Positions 23,015 through 33,240 of a DNA stretch of 64,000 nucleotides are shown piece by piece. Location of the stretch: positions 1 through 64,000 of the forward strand of contig JAANYP010003247.1 in NCBI GenBank assembly GCA_020465985.1, read 5' to 3'. This DNA comes from Centrapalus pauciflorus. Its lineage: Eukaryota > Streptophyta > Magnoliopsida > Asterales > Asteraceae. The notes below the pieces were generated by a model. It made no database searches, was not told the DNA's origin, and saw only the letters and a program-made list of their open reading frames with translations. How positions within the stretch are numbered: position 1 is the first letter of the stretch; every line of letters begins with the position of its first letter. A program made the position numbers and the translations under genes.

Positions 23015-23036
23015 TAATTCTCTTATCACTCTGCAG
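22970..23036 (+). other. Candidate 67-nt intron at the gag-pol junction
   Basis: A donor GA|GTAGGA at 22970 and an acceptor CACTCTGCAG ending at 23036 bracket the gag stop. A CTAAT branch-point-like motif lies about 20 nt before the acceptor. Removing the 67 nt joins a complete gag codon (GAA) to the pol frame at GAA AAA CAA, giving an in-frame fusion without the stop. In the outer copia the acceptor is kept but the GT donor reads GA. A ribosomal frameshift is the alternative explanation. Inference from sequence only. Confidence 0.4.
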
Positions 23037-26000
23037 GAAAAACAACCTTCCCAGGTTTGGTACTTGGACAGTGGCTGCTCAGGGCACATGACAGGTTGTA
23101 AAGAATTGCTGAGTGAACTCAGGCCTGAAAAAGGGCCAAAAGTCACCTTTGGTGACAATGTACAGGGATCCACTGAGGGATATGGAACTCTTAAAGCTGG
23201 TGCTGCAGTGTTCAAAAGAGTAGCTTATGTGATTGGGCTAAAACATAACCTTGTCAGCATAAGTCAACTGTGTGACGCTGGCTACAAGGTTAACTTTGAT
23301 GAGCACCTGGGTTACATATTAGATCCCCAAGGCAAAGTTGTGCTATGTGCTCAACGAAAGAAATGTGTATATGTTGTGGATATGCATTCTGCTGACCCCA
23401 CAACTGAAACCTGTTTTCTCACAAGAACAAATGCTGATCTAAACTAGCTATGGCACAGAAGACTGTCACATCTGAACTTCAAGAACATCAACAAACTCTG
23501 TAAGAAAGAGTTGGTGACAGGTTTGCCTTCTATGACTTTTGCTAAGGATAGATTATGCACAGCTTGTGAGAACGGCAAGCAGAGAAAAACATCTTTTAAA
23601 TCCAAACATAATTTCTCTATTGATACTCCACTCTTCTTAATCCATATGGACTTGTTTGGACCTGTTAATGTCCCAAGTCTAGGAGGAAGAAGATACACTC
23701 TTGTAATGGTTGATGAGTTCTCCAAGTACACATGGGTGATCTTTCTGAAGAGCAAAGGAGAGGCTGCTAGAGAGATTATTGGATTTGTCAAAAAGATGGA
23801 AATGCTGAACTCTGCCCAAGTAAAGCAGCTTAGAAGTGATCATGGTACTGAGTTCAGAAACAGTACTCTTGAATACTTCTGTGAAGAGAAAGGAATCACT
23901 CAAAACTTTTCATCTATAAGAACTCCTCAACAATATGGAGTTGCTGAAAGGAGAAACCGAACTCTCATTGAAGCTGCCAGAACCATGCTGTGTGCATCAG
24001 GTTTACCTTCATCATTTTGGGCTGAACCTGTTAACACTGCCTGCTTCACCCAAAACAGATCCTTAGTGGTGAAAAGATTCAACAAGACTCTCTATGAGCT
24101 GCTCAAAGGGAGGAAGCCAAATGTCAGTTATTTCCATGTGTTTGGATGTCCCTGTTTCATTCTGAATCAAAGGGACCAGCTGTCAAAGTTTGAACCTAAA
24201 GCTGATGAAGGTGTGTTTGTTGGCTACTCTGCTATCTCCAAAGCCTATAGAGTATACAACAACAAAAGGAAGGTGATAGATGAATCTATCAATGTCACCT
24301 TTGAAGAGTCCAAGAATGCCTCCACCAAAGCTGTTCCTGAATCAGTTTCAGGAGAACTTAACTTTGATGATCTGATGCATTCAAACAATGAAGAGGACTC
24401 AAAAGCTTCCACTACACCCAGTGTGGAACCTGTTAATCATGATGGACATGATGATGATTATGTCAATACACCCTGTGTGAATAAATGTACTGACTTAATT
24501 ACAACTGCATGGTCCAGAACCTATCAATGCTGATTTTCCCAGTTCCTCTGCTGATATGTTCAACAGTGGTCAGACATGTTCAACAAGTGAACAGGCTCAA
24601 GACAACAGTGTGTCTGAAAATCTTGAGAGCTGTTCAACAGGACCTGCTGAAGATGTTAACAACTCAGGTGAATCATCATTGAAAAATGATCCTAAGTGGA
24701 TCAGGTGTCACCCCAATGATCAAATAATTGGTGACATCAACAAAGGGATACAAACACGTGGGACAGCTTAGGGAACTTTTGTATGTTCTCTAGCTTTGTT
24801 TCACTGATGGAGCCAAAGAAGGTGGATGAAGCACTAAAAGATGCCAATTGGATCACTGCCATGCAAGAAGAGCTCAATCAGTTTGAGAGAAACAATGTAT
24901 GGAAGCTGGTTCCTGCTCCTAAAGGTAAAACTATAATTGGCACTAAATGGGTTTTCAGGAACATGATGGATGAGCAAGGTCATGTCATTAGGAATAAGGC
25001 AAGACTGGTTGCTCAGGGCTACAGACAGGAGGAAGGAATTGACTATGATGAAACATTTGCTCCTGTGGCCAGGCTAGAAGCAATTCGTTTTTATCTAGCC
25101 TACGCTGCTCATAAGAGCATTAAGGTATTTCAAATGGATGTGAAGAGTGCATTTTTGAATGGGAAGCTGCAAGAAGAAGTTTATGTCAAGCAGCCTCCAG
25201 GTTTTGAAAATGAACAACATCCAGGTTTTGTCTATAAGTTGGACAAAGCTCTCTATGGTCTCAAACAAGCCCCTAGAGCCTGGTATGACACTCTTACTGA
25301 TTTCCTTATGAGCAATGGGTACTCCAGAGGTAAAGTGGATACCACACTGTTTATAAAGAAGGTGAAGTCTGACATTATGCTTGTTCAAGTTTATGTGGAT
25401 GACATAATATTTGGTTCTACTAATGAGCAGCTATGCAAGAATTTTTCATTACTCATGAAATCCAAGTATGAAATGAGTATGATGGGAGAACTTACTTTCT
25501 TTTTAGGATTACAGGTTAAACAAACCTCAACTGGAATTTTTATAAATCAAAGAAAGTACACTTTAGATCTATTGAAAAAGTTCAAATTTGATCAAAGTTC
25601 TCCTATTAAAACCCCAATGGCAACCAATGTAAAATTGGATGCTGATGCCAGTGGCAAAGCTGTTTCAGTAACAGCTTACAGAGGCATGATTGGGAGCTTG
25701 CTATACTTAACTGCTAGTAGACCTGATATTATGTTTGCCACCTGTCTGTGTGCTAGGTTCCAAGCTGATCCAAAGGAATCTCATCTAGCTGCTGTTAAAA
25801 GAATCTTCAGATACCTGAAGGGTACACCAGGTTTGGGTCTTTGGTATCCCAAAGACTCAAGCCTTGAACTAACAGGCTATTCAGATTCTGATTTTGCAGG
25901 CTGCAGATTAGATAGGAAAAGCACAACAGGTGGATGTCAACTCCTTGGTGGAAAATTGATCAGTTGGAGTAGCAAGAAGCAGAACTCAGTGTCCACTTCT

Positions 26001-26339
26001 ACTGCTGAAGCTGAGTACATTGCTGCTGGAAGCTGCTGTGGGCAGATTCTGTGGATGCAGCATCAGCTTGAAGACTATGGCCTTGTGTATAGGAAAACTC
26101 CTATTCTGTGTGATAACACAAGTGCCATAGCCATCTCCAACAATCCAGTATTTCATTCAAGAACAAAGCATATTAAAGTCAGACATCACTTCATCAGGGA
26201 TCACATTCAGAAAGGTAATGTGGAGGTAAGTTTTATTTCCACAAATGAACAGCTTGCAGACATTTTCACCAAACCTCTGGATGAAACTAGGTTTAATTAC
26301 CTTGTCAGCAAGCTGGGCATGTTAAACAAGAGTGACTAA
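23007..26339 (+). pseudogene. pol: Copia pol (protease, integrase, reverse transcriptase, RNase H), nearly intact
   Basis: Order of domains: aspartic protease (WYLDSGCSGHMTG); integrase zinc finger (LWHRRLSHLN...CTACENGKQ); integrase core with DLFGPV, RSDHGTEF and VAERRNRTLIEAA; then reverse transcriptase with QMDVKSAFLNG and VYVDDIIFGST; and RNase H (TGYSDSDFAGC; STAEAEYIAA; CDNTSAIAI), ending LGMLNKSD. Breaks are a TAG at 23445-23447 where the homologues have Trp, a one-base frameshift near 24510, and a frameshift near 24770 in the linker before RT. RT and RNase H (24783-26339) are fully open. The integrase reads PQQYGVAER where the outer copy has PQQNGVAER. This enzyme set copies and integrates the element. 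Confidence 0.9.
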
Positions 26340-26929
26340 GTGTCTCTCAAAGGTCTAAAAAACTGTATGTTTCACACTGCTCAAACTTCTCAGAACAGCT
26401 TAGACAGAACAGGTTATGCATGTTCTGTACTTAGTCATTTGTCTGAAAAACTTGAACAGCTTGAACATACAACAGGCTGAACAAAATCAGTTTATTCGTC
26501 CAGCCTGCTCTGATGGTCCAATCCTCAACCTGTTCATTCCCTCACACTGTCTTACAAGCCTTTGACTTGTAACCTGTTCTACTCTTGAACACAACCTGTT
26601 CTCACAAAAGAGAACAGGCTGAAGGCACAGTTTGAAGGAAGAACAGCTTGAAGATTGAATAACTTGTGTTGACCCTGCTCATCATAGGTTTGACCAACAG
26701 CGTAGACCAAAAGTTTAATTACCTTTCTTAACAATTAAGTTACTTAAACTATGTTTTTATTTAACTTAATTACTGCGGATAATGTGGATTACGTGTGTAA
26801 GTGATTAAAAAGAAATCAAGTGGTCTGACAAACGGTCTGACATGGACAACCGTTCCGTTTTCCGTTAACGACTTTTTCAAATCAAACCGCCCAAAACCTT
26901 CTCTCTCATACACACTCACATTCAAATCC
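26340..26929 (+). other. Spacer between pol and ORF3
   Basis: About 590 bp without an ORF. It is rich in the short words CCTGTTC, AACAGGCTG and AACAGCTTG in both orientations. The last part (GCGGATAATGTGG...TTACGTGTGTAAGTG; AACCGTTCCGTT) is conserved in the outer copia and the third copy, whereas the first part is not well conserved. It looks like upstream promoter sequence for ORF3. Confidence 0.6.
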
Positions 26930-27045
26930 TATAAATACCAAACTACTGTTTCATCTTCGTCTTCCTCATCATTTCCAGAAATCCTCAAGAACCCTAAAAA
27001 TCGACTAAGTGTCTCCTGCTTCTTCAAACCTCAAAAAATTCCCAA
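26930..27045 (+). promoter_or_regulatory. Putative internal promoter and leader of ORF3
   Basis: TATAAATA at 26930-26937, in the context CAAATCCTATAAATACC, lies 109 bp before the ORF3 ATG. It is followed by a pyrimidine-rich, leader-like stretch. The outer copia has CAAATCCTATAATACC (minus strand, TATA at 32639-32645) and the third copy has AAATCCTATAATCATCC (55187-55192) at matching positions. Conservation of a TATA element in three diverged copies suggests ORF3 is expressed from its own transcript, but no transcript data are available. Confidence 0.55.
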
Positions 27046-30000
27046 ATGGCTCACAGACCTAATCCCTTTCTCCCAGTGTTCGTTGGTGATGATGTTGTCA
27101 AACACTCATCAATCACCACAATGCTGACCATCAAACCTACTAACTACATTGCCAACCTCACAATCCCCAAAAACTATGTGGGGAAGGGCTATGACCAAAT
27201 GGTGGAGTGTCTGAAAGTTCATCCGTTGAACTATGCCATGACAGCAACTCCTGGTGTCCTGTACCAGGAGATGGTGTATGAGTTCTGGTATACCTGTGCC
27301 TACATCCCAGAAACCAAAGTCATCAAGGGCACCATACTAAATGGGACTCAGACCATTGAGATCAACACTCATCTGCTCAGGGAAGTTCTTCGACTCCCTG
27401 TGGTTGAACAATATGATCGACCACAGCCTGAAGATGAACAGATGAAGAATCTGCTGCACTTCTGTGGTGTAGCAGAACCAAAAATTGGAGCAACACTGTT
27501 CAGGAAGGACCTCTCTCCTACCTACAACTTCTTATTCGCCTCTGTGGTGATGTGCTTCAGCAGCAAGGTTGGTTCCTTTGACCAACTGAGCCGTGATGAA
27601 ATCCCTGTAGTTCTGCAGCTTGTGGATGGAACTACCATGGACATGGCCAAATGGATTTTTGTGAATTTGAGGAACCTGGTGCAGCAAGAGTCAAGACCAG
27701 CTGCTGTTCGATATCCCAGGTTTCTGAGCCTCATTTTCAGACATGTTTGTGGTGAGCATATCTATAACTCTCAGCCTCTACTTAAGACTGCTGCATTCCC
27801 AGTTATAGGGAATAGAGTTTATTATACTCCAGTCCCTCAAAATGAGCCTCCTCTATCCACACCAATGAGGAGGCTGTTAGGTTTGGTGGAAGGACCCTCT
27901 GATGTGAGGGTGGATCCAGAAGCTACTGCTCCCGTTACAAAATCCAAAGCCAGGTCCAAGCTTGTTAAAAGGACCCTGGCAACTGAAGCTGGGCCTGTGA
28001 AAAAGAAGGCCAAAACAGCTCAGCCTGAGTCTGTTCCTTTAGCCTCTGTGGCTGAGGAGGAGCAGGCTCCTCACCCTGGTTCATTTGTTGAGCCTGAAGC
28101 CTTTGTGGCTGGTGCCTCTGTGGCACAAGAGACTATGGAACAGGCCAGCCCCACTGTTCCTGACCCGGTCTCACACCCTGTCCAAACAGATCCTCTCTCC
28201 TCTCCACAATCACCCACTCCATCCATCCTTTACCAACGCAAATCACTAGCCAAAAAGAAATCAGCCCACAAAACCACCTCCTCTGTTCCCTCTCATCTGG
28301 AGCCTGCTTCACTCCAATCCGAGTCAACCCCGAGTCAGCCTAGACCCTCTGGTTCCTCCCAACAGGAACCAGTTGTACAAACAGAGATACCCACATCAAC
28401 TATTCCAGCCTCCCAACAGGCTGAGGATATTGAAAGACAGGAGTCCTCTCCACTCCGTACTGTGTCCACACTGTCCCCCACTCATATCTCCTCACACCCT
28501 GAGTCTGCACGAGGTGCCCACGCTGCTGGTATAGTCCAATCAGCAGCTCAGTCTCAAACTTCTGCTCCCCATGATACAGCTGTTCTACACCAAACAGCTG
28601 CTGAGGGACCAACAACCCAAGCTGATGAACCTCAGGGATCACACCATCCCTCTGGTGAGGCTGCTCCCTCCATGCAAATTCCATCAGCAGGTTTCACCAC
28701 TGCTGATGTTGAAATGCATATCTCATCTCCCAATGATGAGGTGCCTTTAGACCAAGGCACTGCAGAGGGAACCACCACTGGTCTTCATGAGGGTGTTGCA
28801 ACACAAGCAGCATCTGAAAGGCCCCAAACATCATCCCCTTCTCCTGGTGATGCAGCTACAGCCACTGCTGAAGGACCCTTTGATCCCTCCAAACTGGGCC
28901 ATCTTACCTTTGCCCAGGCTATGGAGCTTCTGTCCAAAGTCTCTCTTCCCTCTCCATCACATCCTCAAACACCAGCCTCATCATCTTCCTCTCCATCTAC
29001 CCACTCAAAACAGTCTACCCATACACCTCCATCTCCCAAAGACCTGCCTTTGAAGGATCAGCTTTCTTTGCTGACCAACAAAGTTGGTTCTTTGGAAAAC
29101 ATCATGAACTCTCTACCCTCCATTATATCAGACTCTGTGTCTGCACAGCTTCAGGGGTTCTTTGATTCGTTCACAGCCTCTTTCCCTACCACTCCACAAC
29201 CTGATCCCTCTCCACAGCTGTTAGCACTCACTGCTCAGCTGCAAAATGTATCCACCTCCCTCTCCTCTATTCTTTCCATACAGCAGGACTCTGTGTCCTC
29301 AATGACAGCCATTTCCCAACAGCTGTCATCACTTCTTACTTCTTGCAACTCTACTCTTCCAACCACTCTGGCTAGCTAACAAACTCTAATTGGCTCCCTA
29401 TCAAACTCTGTGTCATCAGATCTTGCTGATGTGCAAGATTCTCTAGAACTTCATCTTGCACAGCTGCAAACTCTGCTGTTCACAGTTTCTGACAGGGAAA
29501 ATATTGTTAAGCTCACATGCCTTGCTGATTCCTACTCCTCTTCTCTTCAGACCTGTCTTTCCCAGCTTACAGAGGTGAAGGATAACTTGGCTTACTTAGT
29601 GACTAGCCTTGTTGGTCCTAAACCTTCTGCTAAACCTGCTAGCAAGCCTGCTGACTTTGTGTCTTCAGGCAGACCAGGTGTTGAAGTCGCTGCTTCATCT
29701 CCTTCAAAGGGGGAGAAGTCATCTACCTCGAAGACTAAGTCTAAGGGGGAGAAAACTTCTTCTCCTAAGGAGATACCAGTGTCTGCAACTCACACTGGTC
29801 AGCCAGCAGATGTCTTTGAAACAGGTACAGCTGAAGGTGCCTCTCAAGCTGCTCTGCCTACTCAGGCTGCCTCTCCAAACCCTGCTCAGTCTAAGGGGGA
29901 GGAAGTCATTCCTGAGGACAGGCCTAGCAGTAAAAGGAGGCACTTAATTATAACTGAAGAAGAAGAAGAAGAAGAGGAAATTCCTGAGGCTGCTGTCACT

Positions 30001-31140
30001 ACAGCAGCAGCCAAAGGAAAAGAAAAAGCAGATGTTGATCCCATGCAGCAGAAACAAGCAGAAATTCAATTTCACAAGGCCAGGGCTAAAGAGATGGGTC
30101 TTCCTATGCACAAGTACTTTGAGTTTAGAGAAGAACAGCTTCAAGCCCTGGAGGAAATGAGAAAAGAAGAAGAATCTGCTAAAACTGCCAAATCTTTTGC
30201 CCTCCAAGAAGCAAAGGAAATTAAAATGTCTACCCTGGAGGTGCAAAAGAAAATAATGGAAGCTGCTAGGAAATCTACAGGGGAGAAAGAGAAGGAAGTA
30301 GAGAAAGGTACTCAGGTCTCTGTGACCAAATCAACAGTACCCCATGCAAGAGCTCAATACCACTTTGACAACTTGGCTAGGAAAAAGTTTCAAGATGTTG
30401 CTGAAAGAAGGCTAGCCAAGGAAGCAATTGTCAAAGCTGTCCCTGTATCAAGGAAAGGCAGCCAGTGGAAGCTTAAAATAACAAGGATGGGTGCAACAGG
30501 CCATGAATTGGATACTTATGACCACTCTGATGTAGCACAGATGGGATACAGGGAGTGGATTGAGCTGGCAGTTGCCCTGAGTGAATCAAAGTCTGAAACT
30601 GCTAAAGAAATCAGGGCATATGTCAAGAAGTTGATGGAAAGAGTAAAGGATCTTGGCCTGATATCTAAAGAAGTTAGTGAAGGTGTCTTTGTGACACATC
30701 CAAAAATAAAGGCCAGGAGAACAAGGAAGGATACAGAGATGGAGCTACTCCTTACACTGATCGAACAGGGCGACTATGCCATTGAAATAAAAGGAGTTGA
30801 TCATAGCCTGCCTAAAGGAATAGAGTTTGAGGATGGCAAGATTATTGAAGAACCTGAACTGGGGGCATTTTTTGTAGATCCCCTAACTCAGAAGAAGTGC
30901 TTCCAAAGAGCCTCAGAGATGTACAAAGTTGATCTGAGACACCTTGTCGCCTTCAGACTTGCAGTTTCATTTAGGCAGTCTAGCAAATGGAGAGCAGCCG
31001 TCTGGGATCAGCTCAGAGGCTTTTATGAAAGAGGGGAGCTCAATGATCCCAAGTTCATGATCATCAGGAGTGAAGTTGAGGAACTTGAGGATACAAGGGA
31101 AGAACTGGAAAAGATGGTTCAGGATCCTTCTCCATTGTAA
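27046..31140 (+). pseudogene. ORF3: extra 1,364-codon protein after copia pol, one internal stop
   Basis: One frame runs from ATG 27046 to TAA 31138-31140 with a single nonsense TAA at 29377-29379 (codon 778). The third copy has a sense codon there, so the full-length frame is ancestral. Residues 1-275 form a compact conserved domain (TIKPTNYIANLTIPKNY; LYQEMVYEFWYT; PTYNFLFASVVM; YPRFLSLIFRHVCG). Residues about 290-660 are Pro/Ser/Thr-rich and disordered-looking. Residues 665-860 are amphipathic helical. An acidic run (EEEEEEEIPE) is near 970, then a charged coiled coil, and a second conserved domain spans about 1100-1320 (HFDNLARKKFQDVAERR; MGYREWIELAVAL; KKCFQRASEMYKVDLRHL; SKWRAAVWDQLRGFYERGEL). 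I see no signal peptide or transmembrane helix, so 'envelope' is not supported. The N-domain resembles the Athila accessory ORFs at 2429 and 4958. Function unknown. Confidence 0.8.
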
Positions 31141-31486
31141 TGAAGTCCACCTGCCATCTGGGCAGGTGAAGAATGGAAGCTGTCCATCAGTTGGACAGGC
31201 TTACCGTTTTCTGCTCCCAACAAAAACAGTCCAATGTACATTAGTTGTACTCTATGTTACATATGTTGTAAATCCTTTTACATTAGTTGTAATATACTTC
31301 AGTACATCAGTTGTACTTTTGAAAGAACATGTGTTGTTCTAATGTAATCAAAAATCAGTGTATATATAAACTGATCTTTTACTTTACTGTAATGTTGTAA
31401 TTTCAATTCAGCAAAATGTACTGTAAAAATATATATTGATTTTTGATAAGACCAGCTTAGACTGGTTATTGCGAATAGGGGGAGAT
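31141..31486 (+). other. 3' untranslated region and polypurine tract of the inner copia
   Basis: The region contains three spaced copies of a near-palindrome (GTACATTAGTTGTAC at 31236-31250, TACATTAGTTGTAA at 31279-31292, GTACATCAGTTGTAC at 31302-31316). It ends in AATAGGGGGAGAT (31474-31486), the polypurine tract next to the LTR. Confidence 0.8.
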
Positions 31487-32609
31487 TGTTAGGCACAAAA
31501 AGGCCTCAGTCAAACCTGTTCTACATCTGAGGGGGAGATTTATAATCAAACCTGTTGATGCATTTGAAGGTTAAATTTAAGGCCTGTTATATGCCTTATT
31601 AAAGCCTAAAGATGATTTGCAATATTAGTCTAAAGCTGTTCTATGTGTTGCATGTGTTGCAACTAAGACAGTTTGTCCAAGCTGTTCTGTCTGCTGAACA
31701 GGCTGGACATAAACTGTCTACGTTGCTCTACACTGGTGAGCAGCTTGGGAAATTTTGAAGTGTTCTGTTCTTTGTGAACAGAACCTGTTCTTTGTGAACA
31801 GGCTAAACACTTTATGGAATACGTTTCCAAGTCATCATGTATTGTTTTTGACTGCAAGATCAGTTTACAAAGTCGAAGACAAAGTGGAAAACAGAACTGC
31901 TCAGCCTGCCCAAGCTGTTCTGTAACATGAAGACAAAAGGTTATTTGAAAAAGGGTGACAGACCTTTTTCTTATATCAAAATAGGCCTTTACAAGGAAGA
32001 AAGACGCAAAGTTGACATTCCTAAATTAGTTAAAGGCAATGCAACAGTAGACAAAGTAAAAAGACAAAAGTTCTGCACATGTGAAGACAAGTCTGCTTTT
32101 CAGAAAAGTGCAGAAAAGGTTATGTTGTCTTTTCAACAAGACTTCTCCTTTTTCATTCCATCCAATGAAGATGTTTCTCTTAGATCCTCTGAGTGAGTAT
32201 AAAAGGAAGCTTCTAACGTCAGAAAGAGTAGTGAAGAAAGCTAAGTGCTGAAACCAAGAGTGAACGTGCAAGTGTGTTTTTCATGCATGCAAGCCTGCTG
32301 TGTAATTCAGTATCTGTGTGTCTAAGTTGTTTTACATAAGCTGTTCCCTTAAGTCTTGTAAACACAGTGAGTGCTTCTTAGTGAGTGTATTCATTGTATA
32401 CTAGTTTGAGTTTGTCTTAGACTAGTGAACATACTGTTGTATCTGTCATCTCAGCTTGAACTATTCTGCATTCAAGCTTGTTTGTAATTAACAAATTGTT
32501 GATAATACATACAAACATTGAGAAAATAGTGTGTAGTTTTTAAATAGCTGTATTCACCCCCCCTCTACAGCTTAAAGCTATATACTTTGGGAACCTCACG
32601 GGACCTACA
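31487..32609 (+). repeat. 3' LTR of the inner copia
   Basis: The 1,123-bp LTR runs from TGTTAGGCACAAAAAGGCC to CACGGGACCTACA. It is almost identical to the 5' LTR. TATAAAA is at 32198-32204 and the paired palindromes are at 31765-31781 and 31785-31801. GAAGA follows directly as the target duplication. Confidence 0.93.
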
Positions 32610-33240
32610 GAAGAAAATGATGAAACAGTGATAGTGGGTATTATAGGATTTGAATGTGAAATAGTTGGAGAGAGAAAAGGGAGGTTGATTTGAAATGTGA
32701 TGACTAACAGAACAGAACGGTTACCACATCAGCATGTTTGTCAGATCAACTTGACGCTTTTCACCACTTACACACGTAACACACATTATCCGCAAGTAAT
32801 TAAGATAAATAAATACACCATTTATATAACTTAAATGTGATGTAATGTTAATTAAAAGTGGATGTTCAAAGCTGTTGTTTAAACCTGTGATGAAAGGTTT
32901 CATCCAAAACTGATGAGTCTGTAACATGTTTCTGAAACCTGTGCAGTCATTTAAGAGCATGTTTCAATTTGAAACATGTTCAATAACTGAGCAGATTACA
33001 AGGGTTGCCTTGTATAATAGAATACAGAGTGAGCAGGTTTTAGGTTTATACAACAGAGCAGGTTTGAAAGAAAAACTTAGTTTTAAAAGACTTGTTATTT
33101 TTTCAAACCTGTTACCTGTCAAGCCTGTCCAAATCTTAAAGAGTTGGCTAAGTACAGGACTAATAAAATTTGTCCTGCCAAAGCTGTTGTTTGAGATTTT
33201 GACACTTTTGCTTTAAGTATCCTTTGAACATCAATCTCAC
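32610..33240 (-). other. Outer copia: pol-ORF3 spacer with its ORF3 promoter region
   Basis: This is the outer element's sequence between the pol stop and the insertion point of the inner element. On the minus strand it contains GCGGATAATGTGTGTTACGT, AACCGTTCTGTTCTGTTAG and the TATA-like CCTATAATACC (32639-32645), matching the inner and third copies. The inner copia therefore landed between this TATA and the ORF3 ATG at 18979. Confidence 0.65.

Larger units (their letters stand above)
19082..32609 (+). mobile_element. Inner SIRE-like Ty1/copia element with extra ORF3, structurally complete
   Basis: This 13.5-kb element has two LTRs (19082-20202 and 31487-32609), a primer-binding site, gag, pol, an extra ORF3 and a polypurine tract. 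It is flanked by the 5-bp duplication GAAGA (19077-19081 and 32610-32614). The LTRs differ at roughly 25 positions in about 1,120 bp by eye, so insertion is fairly recent. The very large gag, the YVDDIIFGSTN reverse transcriptase wording and a long ORF after pol point to the Sirevirus (SIRE1-like) lineage. pol carries one nonsense codon and two frameshifts, and ORF3 one nonsense codon, so this copy is probably not autonomous. Confidence 0.93.

Noticed and set aside
28133..28684. Minus-strand frames opposite ORF3
   Set aside because: They are shadows of the biased Pro/Ser codon composition of ORF3; not conserved in the other copies.
27046..31140. Calling ORF3 an envelope glycoprotein
   Set aside because: No signal peptide, transmembrane helix or fusion-like segment is visible; only the position after pol resembles env.
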